Source: CADCVQ01 sp038260305 | Lineage (GTDB): Bacteria > Actinomycetota > Thermoleophilia > Solirubrobacterales > Solirubrobacteraceae | Length of the DNA stretch: 64,000 nucleotides | NCBI GenBank assembly: GCA_038260305.1 | Contig: JBBSNY010000021.1 | Coordinates: forward strand, 1-64,000 | Direction: 5' to 3' | Shown here: piece by piece, positions 44,806-52,735 of the stretch | How the letters are laid out: each line of letters starts with the position of its first letter | Numbering within the stretch: position 1 is the stretch's first letter | Position numbers and translations under genes: made by a program | The notes under the pieces: model-generated | The model's database searches: none | What the model was told of the DNA's origin: nothing | Seen by the model: only the letters and a program-made list of their open reading frames with translations

Positions 44806-44831
44806 GCAGGTGCCGCGGGAGCGGCACCTGC
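44806..44831 (+). terminator. stem-loop after the DoxX-like gene
   Basis: GCAGGTGCCG (44806-44815) pairs perfectly with CGGCACCTGC (44822-44831) around a 6-base loop, 16 bases after the stop codon. No T-run follows, as is common in GC-rich actinobacteria. Confidence 0.6.
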
Positions 44832-44916
44832 CGCACCGGCGTCTCGCTCAATCCCGTGTTGCTTCGCTGCATGCATCATCCGCTGCCCATTCGTGGATCG
44901 CGCACGTTGCGGATCG

Positions 44917-44944
44917 GTAAGAACGGTGGCGTCGGCGACGCTCA
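44917..44944 (+). promoter_or_regulatory. GTAAGA-N16-CGCTCA promoter-like motif
   Basis: GTAAGA (44917-44922) and CGCTCA (44939-44944) end seven bases before ATG 44952. The genes downstream are the small protein and then the sigma/anti-sigma pair. Confidence 0.6.
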
Positions 44945-44951
44945 TCAGGTC

Positions 44952-45176
44952 ATGCGTCAGATACCGACAGAGCCGGCCGGCCTGCCGTCGGCGGTGGGTG
45001 AGTGGCGCCGCCGCCGGCTGATCGTCGCGGGCTTCGAGGCGCGGCTCGCCGCAGCGCTCGCCCGCGACGACGCGGTTGACCTGCATGAACTGCTCGTGCT
45101 GGTGGACCGTGGCTGCCCGCCCGCGCTCGCCGCGCGCATTCTTGCCCCCGTCGGTCGCGGTCAGCCCCGATGCTGA
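44952..45176 (+). CDS. small conserved actinobacterial-type protein
   Basis: A 74-residue protein (MRQIPTEPAGLPSAVGEWRR). The part RLIVAGFEARLAAALARDDAVDLHELLVLVDRGCPPALAARILAP resembles small proteins common in actinobacteria (from memory), in which a 'GF…LA…L……DLHALL.LV.RGCPP.LA.RIL.P' pattern recurs; no function is known. ATG 44952 lies 35 bases from the GTAAGA box. The sigma gene follows after 29 bases, so the two may share a transcript. Confidence 0.7.
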   Translation: MRQIPTEPAGLPSAVGEWRRRRLIVAGFEARLAAALARDDAVDLHELLVLVDRGCPPALAARILAPVGRGQPRC

Positions 45177-45205
45177 GGGCGACGGTCGCCGGTAGGGTCC
45201 CGCGC

Positions 45206-45889
45206 GTGACCTCGGAACGCGTCTCGTTGCACGGCACGGCGACGCGCGCGCCGCCCGCCACGCTGGACGCCGACTCCAAACGCTGGCTGGCGGAGCTGTC
45301 GGGCGTCGGGCCCGCGCGTGATGCCGCGGTCTTGCGCCTGCACGAGCTCTTGCTGCGCGCCGCGCGCTATGAGATCTCTCGCCGCCGCCAGACGCTGGCG
45401 CATCTGCGCGGGGGCGACTATGACGATCTCGCCCAGCAAGCCGCCGACGACGCGCTCGTCGCGGTGCTGCGCAAGCTCGGGGGGTTTCGCGGCGACAGTC
45501 GCTTCACGACGTGGGCCTACAAGTTCGCGTTGTATGAGGCCGCGGTGAAGGTGCGCCGCCGCGCCTGGCAGGACCGCGAGCTGCCGCTGGAACCCGAGGC
45601 CTGGCCGCGCTTCGCATCGCGTGCGCTGTCACCGCACGAGCACCTCGCCGAAAGCGAGCTGCTCGACGCGCTGCGAACCGCGATCACCGAGCGCCTGAGT
45701 GCCCACCAGCGAGAAGTGCTCGTCGCGATCACGCTCAACGCGATTCCGATCGACGTCCTCGCCGAACGGCTGAACACGACCCGCGGCGCGCTGTACAAGA
45801 CGTTGCACGACGCCCGCAAGAACCTGCGCCGCGAGCTGGCGGCGGGCGGCTTTGACATCACCGACACAGAACGAGAGGACGCACGATGA
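45206..45889 (+). CDS. sigma-70-family RNA polymerase sigma factor (paralog 3)
   Basis: A 227-residue ECF-sized factor from GTG 45206. The region-2-like part is GGDYDDLAQQAADDALVAVLRKLGGFRGDSRFTTWAYKFALYEAAVKV. Region 4 is LSAHQREVLVAITLNAIPIDVLAERLNTTRGALYKTLHDARKNL. It is the best conserved of the three paralogs and the only one with an intact anti-sigma candidate, whose start it overlaps (ATGA). A TAGGGT -10-like box lies 8 bases upstream (45193-45198), and the GTAAGA motif ahead of the small upstream gene may add self-control. Confidence 0.92.
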   Translation: MTSERVSLHGTATRAPPATLDADSKRWLAELSGVGPARDAAVLRLHELLLRAARYEISRRRQTLAHLRGGDYDDLAQQAADDALVAVLRKLGGFRGDSRFTTWAYKFALYEAAVKVRRRAWQDRELPLEPEAWPRFASRALSPHEHLAESELLDALRTAITERLSAHQREVLVAITLNAIPIDVLAERLNTTRGALYKTLHDARKNLRRELAAGGFDITDTEREDAR

Positions 45890-46146
45890 GCGACGACCAC
45901 GCCGCCGAGCGTCGCCGACTGGTCGCGGCGCTGCTCGGGCCGACTGAGCGCGAGCTGACCTGCGACGAGTGCTTTGAGCAGCTTGATCGCTACGTCGATG
46001 CGAGCATCGCCGGCGCGGACGCCGACCGTGCGGTACCCGGCATGCACGCGCATCTGCAGGGCTGCCCCGCCTGCAACGAGGACCACGAGAGCCTGCTGGA
46101 GTTCGTCGCGCACGCCGCCGGCGAGCCGACGGCGCCGGCGTCGTAG
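45886..46146 (+). CDS. zinc-finger anti-sigma-type protein
   Basis: An 86-residue soluble protein with CDECFEQLDRYVD…HAHLQGCPACNEDHESLLEFV. The C..C / H…C..C pattern is that of zf-HC2 anti-sigma domains, in which His and Cys bind Zn and release the sigma factor on oxidation. There is no membrane helix, so it is a cytoplasmic, RsrA-like type. Coupling to the sigma gene by ATGA overlap supports the pairing. Confidence 0.88.
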   Translation: MSDDHAAERRRLVAALLGPTERELTCDECFEQLDRYVDASIAGADADRAVPGMHAHLQGCPACNEDHESLLEFVAHAAGEPTAPAS

Positions 46147-46158
46147 CAGTCGCCCGGT

Positions 46159-46515
46159 TCAGCCGCTGGCGGCGGGCTGGATCTGCAAGCGGCCGCGGCG
46201 TCTGTGGATCGAGAGGTACCGCACGCCGTCGGCGCCCGCCCGGATGGCGCGGACGGTACCGCGCGGGATGAGGATCGCGCTGCCGGCCGTCAGCACGTGC
46301 GGCTCGGCGTCGATCGTGACCGTGGCGCTGCCCGCGAGGGCCACGATGAGCACGTCGAGGTCGGCGTTTGAGTGCTCGGCGATCTCGTGCGCGGGTCCCC
46401 AGGCCAACAGCGTCGCGTTGAGGTCGTCGCTGGCCATGCCCCAGAGCGGCCCGGTGCCTGCACCGGTCATCAGGTCGATCGCCTGCTGCGTGCCATGCGT
46501 GTCGTCGCGTTGCAT
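46159..46515 (-). CDS. cupin-domain protein
   Basis: A 118-residue single cupin with AEHSNADLDVLIVALAGSATVTIDAEPHVLTAGSAILIPRGTVRAIRAG. The beta-barrel core is complete, but the metal-binding His/Glu set is only partly evident (EHSN…DLDV). Its function is unknown; it may be a small-molecule or metal-binding sensor. It is convergent with the anti-sigma gene and divergent from the broken reductase gene. Confidence 0.75.
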   Translation of the reverse strand: MQRDDTHGTQQAIDLMTGAGTGPLWGMASDDLNATLLAWGPAHEIAEHSNADLDVLIVALAGSATVTIDAEPHVLTAGSAILIPRGTVRAIRAGADGVRYLSIHRRRGRLQIQPAASG

Positions 46516-46568
46516 CCGCGCGAACTATCACGGGCTCGCGCGGACTTTGTGCCCGCTCGAGCCGGGAT

Positions 46569-46596
46569 GTAAGACGCAGCCCCCCCGCGACGCCAA
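46569..46596 (+). promoter_or_regulatory. GTAAGA-N16-CGCCAA promoter-like motif
   Basis: GTAAGA (46569-46574) and CGCCAA (46591-46596), about 44 bases before the GTG of the reductase pseudogene. Confidence 0.5.
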
Positions 46597-46639
46597 CACC
46601 GCAGCCACTCCATCCCGATCAAGAGGAGCGTGAGGTCTC

Positions 46640-47881
46640 GTGAGCACTCCAAGGACGATCGTCATCGTCGGCGCCGGGCTGGCCGGCGCGAAGGCCGCCC
46701 AGACGCTGCGCGAAGAGGGCTTTGACGGACGCGTCGTCCTGCTGGGTGCTGAGCGCGAGCGGCCCTAAGAGCGCCCGCCGCTGTCAAAGGAGTACCTGCG
46801 CGACGAGACCGGCCGCGAGAAGGTCTACGTCCACGACCAGGGCTACTACGAGGAACAGTCGATCGAGCTTCGTACCGGCGCCCCGGTTGCGTCTGTCAAC
46901 GCGGCCGCCTCGGTGCTCGTGATCGCCGGCGGCGAGCGGTTGCGCTATGACCGTCTGCTGCTGGCGACCGGCGCGCGCCCGCGCCGGCTGACGCTGCCCG
47001 GCGCCGACCTCGATGGTGTGTTCGAGTTGCGCACGCTCGCCGACAGCGACGCGCTGGGCGCGCGCCTGCGCGTGGGAGGTCGCGTCGCGGTCATCGGCGC
47101 CGGCTGGATCGGCTGTGAGGTCGCCGCGTCCGCGCGCCAGTTGGGCCTGGAGGTGACGGTCGTCGAGCCGGCCGCGCTGCCGCTGCAGCGTGTCCTGGGC
47201 CCCCAACTGGGTGCGTTCTACCGCGACCTGCACGTCGAGCACGGTGTCCGGATGCTGCTTGGCCGCGGTGTCCAAGCGTTCGAGGGCGACGGGTCCGTCA
47301 GCGCTGTCCGGCTCGATGACGGCACGCGCGTGGAGTGCGACTTCGTGGTCGTCGGCGTCGGCGTCGCACCGCGCGTCGAGATCGCGCAGCGGACTGGCAT
47401 CCAGACCGCCGACGGCGTCCTTGTCGACGAGTACCTGCAGACGGGCGTGCCGGGCGTGTTCGCCGCCGGCGATATCGCACGCGCTCACCATCCGCTGTTG
47501 GGGCGCAGCGTCCGCGTGGAGCATTGGGCCAACGCGCTGCATCAGGGTCCGGCGGCGGCTCGCAACATGCTGGGCGCTCGCGTCGCCTACGACCGGCTGC
47601 CGTACTTCTTCTCCGATCAGTACGACGTCGGCATGGAGTACTGCGGCCACGTCTCCGAGTGGGACGACGTCGTCATCCGCGGCGACATCGCGGCGCGCGA
47701 GTTCATCGCGTTCTGGTTGCGTGAGGGGCGCGTCGTGGCCGGCATGAACGTCAACGTGTGGGACGTGACCGGCGACATCCAAGCCCTCATCCGAGCGGGC
47801 GAGCCGGTCGACCGCACGCGCCTCGCCGACCCCGCGATCACGCTCGGCGAGCTGCTGCCGGCCGCGACGGGCCAGGTGTGA
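46640..47881 (+). pseudogene. ferredoxin-reductase-type oxidoreductase with one in-frame stop
   Basis: From GTG 46640 the protein begins STPRTIVIVGAGLAGAKAAQ, but codon 43 is TAA (46766-46768), exactly where the paralog at 23383-24657 has Tyr in RPYTRPPLSK. After it the frame continues unbroken to 47881 with all motifs: ERPPLSKEYL, VAVIGAGWIGCEVAA, GVFAAGDIARAHHPLLG and SDQYDVGMEYCGHVSEWD. Everything else looks under selection, so the stop is very recent, a sequencing error, or read through. GTG 46913 could at most make a truncated protein without the FAD site. Confidence 0.88.
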
Positions 47882-47900
47882 CGACGCCGCGCGTCGTCAC
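47878..47900 (+). terminator. stem-loop overlapping the reductase stop codon
   Basis: GTGACGACG (47878-47886) pairs perfectly with CGTCGTCAC (47892-47900) around a 5-base loop and includes the TGA at 47879-47881. No T-run follows. Confidence 0.5.
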
Positions 47901-48106
47901 GCTCGCCGGTCGATGCTCATCGCGGCGCGTGCGCGGCGGGCCGGCGCGACGGCGCTACGCGCCCTTGGCAATCGGTACGCCGACGAGGTTCCCCCACTCC
48001 GTCCAGGACGTTCACCGTTGACTGCGAGCGCGGTCAGCTCCGCGATCGCAACCAGTCCCGCGTCGCTGAGGCGTCTCAGGGGAACGCTCGGCTGATCGCG
48101 CGTCAC
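47897..48106 (-). CDS. possible small protein of unknown function
   Basis: A 69-residue frame from GTG 48106 overlapping the upstream stop (GTGA). The part SVPLRRLSDAGLVAIAELTALAV looks like a plausible helix pair, but the C-terminal half is Arg/Ala-rich low complexity. Support is only the coupling to the gene upstream. Confidence 0.3.
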   Translation of the reverse strand: MTRDQPSVPLRRLSDAGLVAIAELTALAVNGERPGRSGGTSSAYRLPRARSAVAPARRARAAMSIDRRA

Positions 48107-48624
48107 CCGATCGCCGCTCTAGGCGCGCGATGGGCCAGCAGCTCGCTTGTGCTGACATCGCGAGCGGCCCGGCGCCGGCGACCGCACGCAGACACCGCGG
48201 GCCGCACAGTGCGCGGGCTGTGGCGCTGGCGCTGAGCTCCCGCGATCTCCGCCCTCACGCGAGAGCCGGCGACCGGGTCGGGTTGCGGCTCATCGCGGCG
48301 GCGTACCGGGCGCGACATCGCCTCACGCGCGATCAGCATCTCGAGCATGCCGAGCACGGCGTTCTCGGAGTCCCCGCGCAACTCGGGTGGAGTCTCAAGC
48401 AGGTGGGCGCGCAATGCCCACAGCAGACTCTCCGTCCGAAACAGCTCGTGGGCTGCGAAGACCATCCCCTGGGCGCGAGCGCTCTCGCGGGTGCTGCGGG
48501 CGAGATGCCCGAGCACGCCGACCTGGCGCGCGGCGCCGACGCGACCGAATTCCTGGACAACCGGCACCTCCACGTGCAGGTCGGCCCTGACATCGATTTC
48601 GGAACGTGGGGTCGTGGCAGCCAT
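48103..48624 (-). CDS. protein of unknown function
   Basis: A 173-residue soluble protein from ATG 48624, with a GAGAGG site upstream. The N-terminal two-thirds looks like a helical domain (DLHVEVPVVQEFGRVGAARQVGVLGHLARSTRESARAQGMVFAAHELFRTESLLWALRAHL, then NAVLGMLEMLIAREAM). The last 60 residues are Arg-rich and may be disordered. No family is recognised. A perfect GTAAGA/CGCTAA motif lies 54-81 bases upstream, so it probably belongs to the same regulon as its divergent neighbour. Confidence 0.55.
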   Translation of the reverse strand: MAATTPRSEIDVRADLHVEVPVVQEFGRVGAARQVGVLGHLARSTRESARAQGMVFAAHELFRTESLLWALRAHLLETPPELRGDSENAVLGMLEMLIAREAMSRPVRRRDEPQPDPVAGSRVRAEIAGAQRQRHSPRTVRPAVSACGRRRRAARDVSTSELLAHRAPRAAIG

Positions 48625-48677
48625 GGAACACCTCTCGGTCGTTTCGTCGGGCGCTTGAAAACGCCCTTCTGCAACCG

Positions 48678-48705
48678 TTAGCGCACCGCACGCCGGGCTT
48701 CTTAC
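48678..48705 (-). promoter_or_regulatory. GTAAGA-N16-CGCTAA promoter-like motif
   Basis: A perfect copy: GTAAGA (48705-48700) and CGCTAA (48683-48678), facing the gene starting at 48624. Confidence 0.6.
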
Positions 48706-48879
48706 CGGCCCGGTCCAACGCGCCCGCCGGACGAGCTCCACGAACGCCCGGCGCGAGCGATGATCGGCGAACGCGTTCAGCCCCGACCGGACGCCGGGGA
48801 GTCCACGATGGATCGCGTGAGCCCAACCGATGCGTGGCACGCGTCGCCGTGATTTTCGAGGCGCTTGAGGTACGCAGAG

Positions 48880-48907
48880 GTAAGAGACGGCGCTTTGCCG
48901 TCGCGAA
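48880..48907 (+). promoter_or_regulatory. GTAAGA-N16-CGCGAA promoter-like motif
   Basis: GTAAGA (48880-48885) and CGCGAA (48902-48907), 13 bases before ATG 48921. Confidence 0.45.
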
Positions 48908-48920
48908 GCTCCACAACACC

Positions 48921-49136
48921 ATGAGCGACGATTGGACCACCGAACCGGGATGGCCGGCGGCCCGTGCGGGCACGATCAGCGATGTCGCGCACCGCGAGGA
49001 CCTCGCCGCCATCGTGCGACGCGCGGGCGATATGGGAATCGCCGCCTGGCGCGTTGAGATCGCGCTGGGCCTCGCGGCACCCGTCGAAGACCAGGCGGCG
49101 GACGATTCGTCAGCGGGCGATTCGTCGGAATCCTGA
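48921..49136 (+). CDS. small protein of unknown function
   Basis: A 71-residue acidic protein from ATG 48921 (MSDDWTTEPGWPAARAGTIS), with a helical middle (HREDLAAIVRRAGDMGIAAWRVEIALGL) and a disordered Asp/Ser tail. No family is recognised. Support comes from its position 41 bases after the GTAAGA box of the shared motif and its balanced composition. It is convergent with the helicase gene. Confidence 0.5.
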   Translation: MSDDWTTEPGWPAARAGTISDVAHREDLAAIVRRAGDMGIAAWRVEIALGLAAPVEDQAADDSSAGDSSES

Positions 49137-49196
49137 GCGCGAGCACTGCAGGGCTTCGTCCGTGGCGGCTGACATGCCGCGGACATCTTGGCCGGC

Positions 49197-51791
49197 CTAC
49201 GAGGCCAGATCGGCTGAGCTGAAGGACGTCGTGCGGATCACCGGCTCTCCGGCCGCGTCCGACGCCCCGAGGTCGACGGTCGCGACGATCGCGAAGTCGC
49301 GGTGCGATTCGGGGTCCTCGATGATCTGACGAACCGTCCACGAACGCGCCCCGGGAGCGGCACCGGCAGGCTCGCGGTCGATCATCAGCAGCTCGGGCGA
49401 GCGCGCGTCCGGGCCGGATGACATCGAGTCGTACTCCTCCCAATAGGCGCCGAGCGCGGCCTCCCAGGCATCCGCGCCCATCGTGACCCTCCCTGGCGGG
49501 TCGGTGAGCGCGGCGGCCGCGGCCTCGAGCGTCGCCAGCCCCTCGGCGTCGTCGCGTGAAGCCCGCTGGACCTTCTGGAACATGGCATTGCGGACCATCA
49601 CGCCAAACGCGCGGGTGTTCGCGGTGATCGGACGCGGCGGCGGGAGCGCCTCGCCCGCCGCCATCGCCGCCGCGACGCGGGCGACCGATTCGGGGTCGGT
49701 GAGCGCTTCCCACTCGTCGAGCAGGCTCGAGTCCGTCTGGCGGACGGTCTCCCCGAGCCACTCGATGATCTCGTCGAGCTCGTCGGTCTTGACCTCGTCG
49801 GGCACGGTGTGGCGCAGCGCCCGGTAGGCGTTTGAGAGGTAGCGCAGGACGAGTCCTTCCGAGCGAGCGAGACCGTAGAACGAGACGAACTCGGTGAACG
49901 TGCGCCCCCACTCGTACATGTCGCGCACGACCGACTTCGGCGACAGGTCCGACTCGCGCACCCATGGATGGGTCTCGCGGTGCACCCGCAGCGCGTCCAG
50001 CAGCGGCTCCCCCAGCGGCTTCGGATAGGTCACCTCCTCGAGCAGCTCCATGCGCTCCTCGTACTCGATGCCCTCGGCCTTCATCTCCGCGACCGCCTCG
50101 CCGCGCGCCTTGTGCGCCTGGGCCATCAGCACGGGGAACGGATCGTCGAGGATCGCCTCGACCACCGACAGCACGTCGAGGCTGTAGCTGTCGGACTCCG
50201 GGTCCAGCAGCGCGAATGCCACGAGGGCGAAGGACGCGAGCGGCTGGTTGAGCGCGAAGTCGTCCTGGAGCTCGACGGCGAGCTGCAGCGTGCGGCCGTC
50301 CGGGTCCGGCGAGGCCAGCCAGACGAGCACGCCGGCGGCCACGAGCTCGTCTCCGAGCGCCTGCGCCTGTTCCGACAGCCGCCGGCGCCCGCGCTCGTCC
50401 TCGTGGTTGTCCTGCATCAACGCCCGCATGGTCTGCACCGGGTCCGCCGGCTGATGGACGACGTTGAGGATCATCGCGTGGTCGACGCGCATCCGTGACG
50501 CGAGCGGTTCGGGCACGCCGGCCTGCAGGCGCTCGAACGTCTCCTCGGTCCAGCTCACCGCGCCATCGGCCGGCTTCTTCGTCTGGATCTTGCGGCGCTT
50601 CTTCGGATCGTCGCCGGCCTTGGCCAGCGCGCGCGTTCGCTCGATCACGTGATCGGGCGCCTGCGCGACGACGTAGCCGGACGTGTCGAAGCCGGCGCGT
50701 CCCGCGCGTCCGGCGATCTGATGAAACTCGCGCGTCTTCAGGATCCGGTGGCGGCTGCCGTCGTACTTCGCCAGGCTCGTGAAGACAACCGTGCGAATCG
50801 GGACGTTGATACCGACGCCAAGCGTGTCGGTGCCGCAGATCACCTTCATCAAGCCGGTCTGCGCGAGCTGCTCGACGAGGCGCCGGTAGCGCGGCAGCAT
50901 CCCGGCGTGATGCACCCCCACTCCGCCCCGCACGAGCTTGGAGAGCGTGCGCCCGAAGCCGGCGGTGAAGCGAAACGCGCCGATCGCGTCCGCGATCGCC
51001 TCGCGCTCCGCGCGCGTACACAGCTTCGCCGACAGCAGCGACTGGGCGCGCTCCATCGCGGAGGCCTGCGTGAAGTGCACGACGTAGATCGGCGCCCGAT
51101 CGGCCGCGACGAGCTCCTCCAAGAGCTCGTGCGCCGGCTGGACCGCCCAGGCATAGGTGAGCGGCACGGGCCGCTCGGCGTCGTCGATGACCACCGTGTC
51201 GCGGCCCGTTCTGCGGGTCAGGTCGTCGGCGATCTCGCTGACGTCGCCGAGCGTGGCCGACATCAGCAGGAACTGCGCGTCGGGCAGGGTCAGCAGCGGC
51301 ACCTGCCACGCCCAGCCTCGTTGACCGTCCGCGTAGTAGTGAAACTCGTCCATGACGACCTGGCCGACATCGGCGCCCGCGCCCTCGCGCAACGCGATGT
51401 TCGCCAGCACCTCCGCCGTGCAGCAGATGATCGGTGCATCGGAGTTCACCGATGCGTCCCCGGTCAGCATCCCGACGTTTTCCGCCCCGAAGATCGTGCA
51501 CAGCGCGAAGAACTTCTCCGACACGAGCGCCTTGATCGGCGCCGTGTAGAACGTGATCTTGCGCTCGGCCAGTGCCGCGAAGTGCGCGGCCACCGCGACG
51601 AGCGACTTCCCCGAGCCGGTCGGCGTCGCGAGCACCACGTTGTTGGCGCAGAAGAGCTCGATCGCCGACTCCTCCTGGTGCGGATACAGGGTCAGGCCCT
51701 GCCCCGCCGTCCAGTCGGTGAACGCGTCGTAGAGCGATTCGGCGTTGGGGTCGGCGGGGATGGCATCGACCAGGCTCATGCGCGCAGCCAC
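49197..51791 (-). CDS. Ski2-like DEAD/DEAH-box helicase with DUF3516 C-terminus
   Basis: An 864-residue ATPase. RecA domain 1 has YPHQEESAIELF, Walker A ATPTGSGKS, DEFHYYADGQRGWAW (motif II as DEFH) and LLMSATLGD. RecA domain 2 has GVHHAGMLPRYRRLVEQL, CGTDTLGVGINVPIRTVVF and HQIAGRAGRAGFD. The region from about residue 430 matches the DUF3516 type found in actinobacteria. It probably unwinds RNA or structured nucleic acid. Its length is typical and it appears intact. Confidence 0.93.
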   Translation of the reverse strand: MAARMSLVDAIPADPNAESLYDAFTDWTAGQGLTLYPHQEESAIELFCANNVVLATPTGSGKSLVAVAAHFAALAERKITFYTAPIKALVSEKFFALCTIFGAENVGMLTGDASVNSDAPIICCTAEVLANIALREGAGADVGQVVMDEFHYYADGQRGWAWQVPLLTLPDAQFLLMSATLGDVSEIADDLTRRTGRDTVVIDDAERPVPLTYAWAVQPAHELLEELVAADRAPIYVVHFTQASAMERAQSLLSAKLCTRAEREAIADAIGAFRFTAGFGRTLSKLVRGGVGVHHAGMLPRYRRLVEQLAQTGLMKVICGTDTLGVGINVPIRTVVFTSLAKYDGSRHRILKTREFHQIAGRAGRAGFDTSGYVVAQAPDHVIERTRALAKAGDDPKKRRKIQTKKPADGAVSWTEETFERLQAGVPEPLASRMRVDHAMILNVVHQPADPVQTMRALMQDNHEDERGRRRLSEQAQALGDELVAAGVLVWLASPDPDGRTLQLAVELQDDFALNQPLASFALVAFALLDPESDSYSLDVLSVVEAILDDPFPVLMAQAHKARGEAVAEMKAEGIEYEERMELLEEVTYPKPLGEPLLDALRVHRETHPWVRESDLSPKSVVRDMYEWGRTFTEFVSFYGLARSEGLVLRYLSNAYRALRHTVPDEVKTDELDEIIEWLGETVRQTDSSLLDEWEALTDPESVARVAAAMAAGEALPPPRPITANTRAFGVMVRNAMFQKVQRASRDDAEGLATLEAAAAALTDPPGRVTMGADAWEAALGAYWEEYDSMSSGPDARSPELLMIDREPAGAAPGARSWTVRQIIEDPESHRDFAIVATVDLGASDAAGEPVIRTTSFSSADLAS

Positions 51792-51835
51792 GCTACTAGT
51801 CGGTCGGACCTACTCGCCGACCTCACCGCTGTCGC

Positions 51836-52174
51836 TCAGAGCCCGCCCGTCTGACGGGTCGTCGCGGCCCTCCATGCCCGATCGACGTCGGAGTGCGCGA
51901 GGCTCGACGGGTACGGCGGCCGCCGCCAGACCTGGCTGCCGACCGCCCCGTAGTGCTCGCGCAGGAACGCCACGAGATCGCCGCGATGCGCCGCGCAGGC
52001 ATAGCGCGGGGGTCCGAGGAGACCGCGGCCGTGGAAGATCAGCCAGCGCCCCGGCAATGCGTCCTGATACGCGCCGAACGTCGTCTCGCGCATCGCCGTG
52101 ACGAGGTTGATCTGCGTCAGCGGGTCGGGCCGCTCGTCGCAGTACTGACATCGGAAGCGCAGGCTGACCGGCAT
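51836..52174 (-). CDS. conserved CxxC protein, paralog of 60292-60633
   Basis: A 112-residue protein from ATG 52174 (MPVSLRFRCQYCDERPDPLTQ). It shares with the gene at 60292 the pattern RF.CQ.CD..PDPLTQ, GAYQ.ALPG.WL.FH.RGL.G.PRYAC..HRGDLVA and RPPYPSSLAH. The CxxC and a later Cys/His (YACAAHRGD) suggest a zinc site. No function is known to me. Its relative also lies beside a PIN-toxin gene, as this one does. Confidence 0.75.
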   Translation of the reverse strand: MPVSLRFRCQYCDERPDPLTQINLVTAMRETTFGAYQDALPGRWLIFHGRGLLGPPRYACAAHRGDLVAFLREHYGAVGSQVWRRPPYPSSLAHSDVDRAWRAATTRQTGGL

Positions 52175-52320
52175 CACCCATGAAGTTCGCGGCCGAAGGC
52201 GAACGCGATTGCTCGAGGCGAAGTTGGCACCCACGGAGTCTCGGTCTTGGACGGCGGCCTCAGTTGCCCGTGCGCAGCCCGACTCGGCTGCCTCGACGCT
52301 CGACGCTGCGGGCAGTCCTA

Positions 52321-52735
52321 CTAGTCGCCGCGCGGCGTCGCGACGTGGCAGCGCACCCCCGGGGCGCCGCTCAGGCGCCGATCGAGCGTGACGAGCGTCG
52401 CATTCGTGTGCTCTGCGACGGCGACGTAGCTCGCGTCTAGATCGAGAGGTTGTTGCGCAGCTCCCAAGCGCGGGTGGCCATCAGCTCGTACGGCCACAGC
52501 TCGATCGCGAGGTCCAGCAGATCCGCATGCGCCTGCGCGGCCTAGTCGGCGCTGATCAGACCTGCGAGCGCGTGACGGCGGATGATGTTCGGCGTCTCGA
52601 ATCCGACGAGGCTCGGTGCGGCGAGGTCGGCGTCGCGCAGCGCCCGCACGACCCAACGCCCGTCGGGCCCGCTGTCGAGCAGCAGGGCGACGAGCGCGAA
52701 GGCGTCGCACGCGCACGCGCACGCGCACTGACATC
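52321..52735 (-). pseudogene. PIN-domain (VapC-type) toxin, broken
   Basis: Minus-strand frames together make a PIN domain: CDAFALVALLLDSGPDGRWV…SLVGFETPNIIRRHALAGLISAD, then a TAG (52542-52544), then AAQAHADLLDLAIELWPYELM, and after a frame change DASYVAVAEHTNATLVTLDRRL to a stop at 52321. The order matches the intact VapC at 59591-59974. The N-terminus is replaced by a TGCGCG hexamer repeat (about 52708-52727). Two lesions make it non-functional, and no antitoxin gene is recognisable. Confidence 0.7.

Noticed and set aside
48976..51501. 841-codon minus-strand frame inside the helicase gene
   Set aside because: Extreme Arg/Asp composition; the overlapping frame encodes all helicase motifs.
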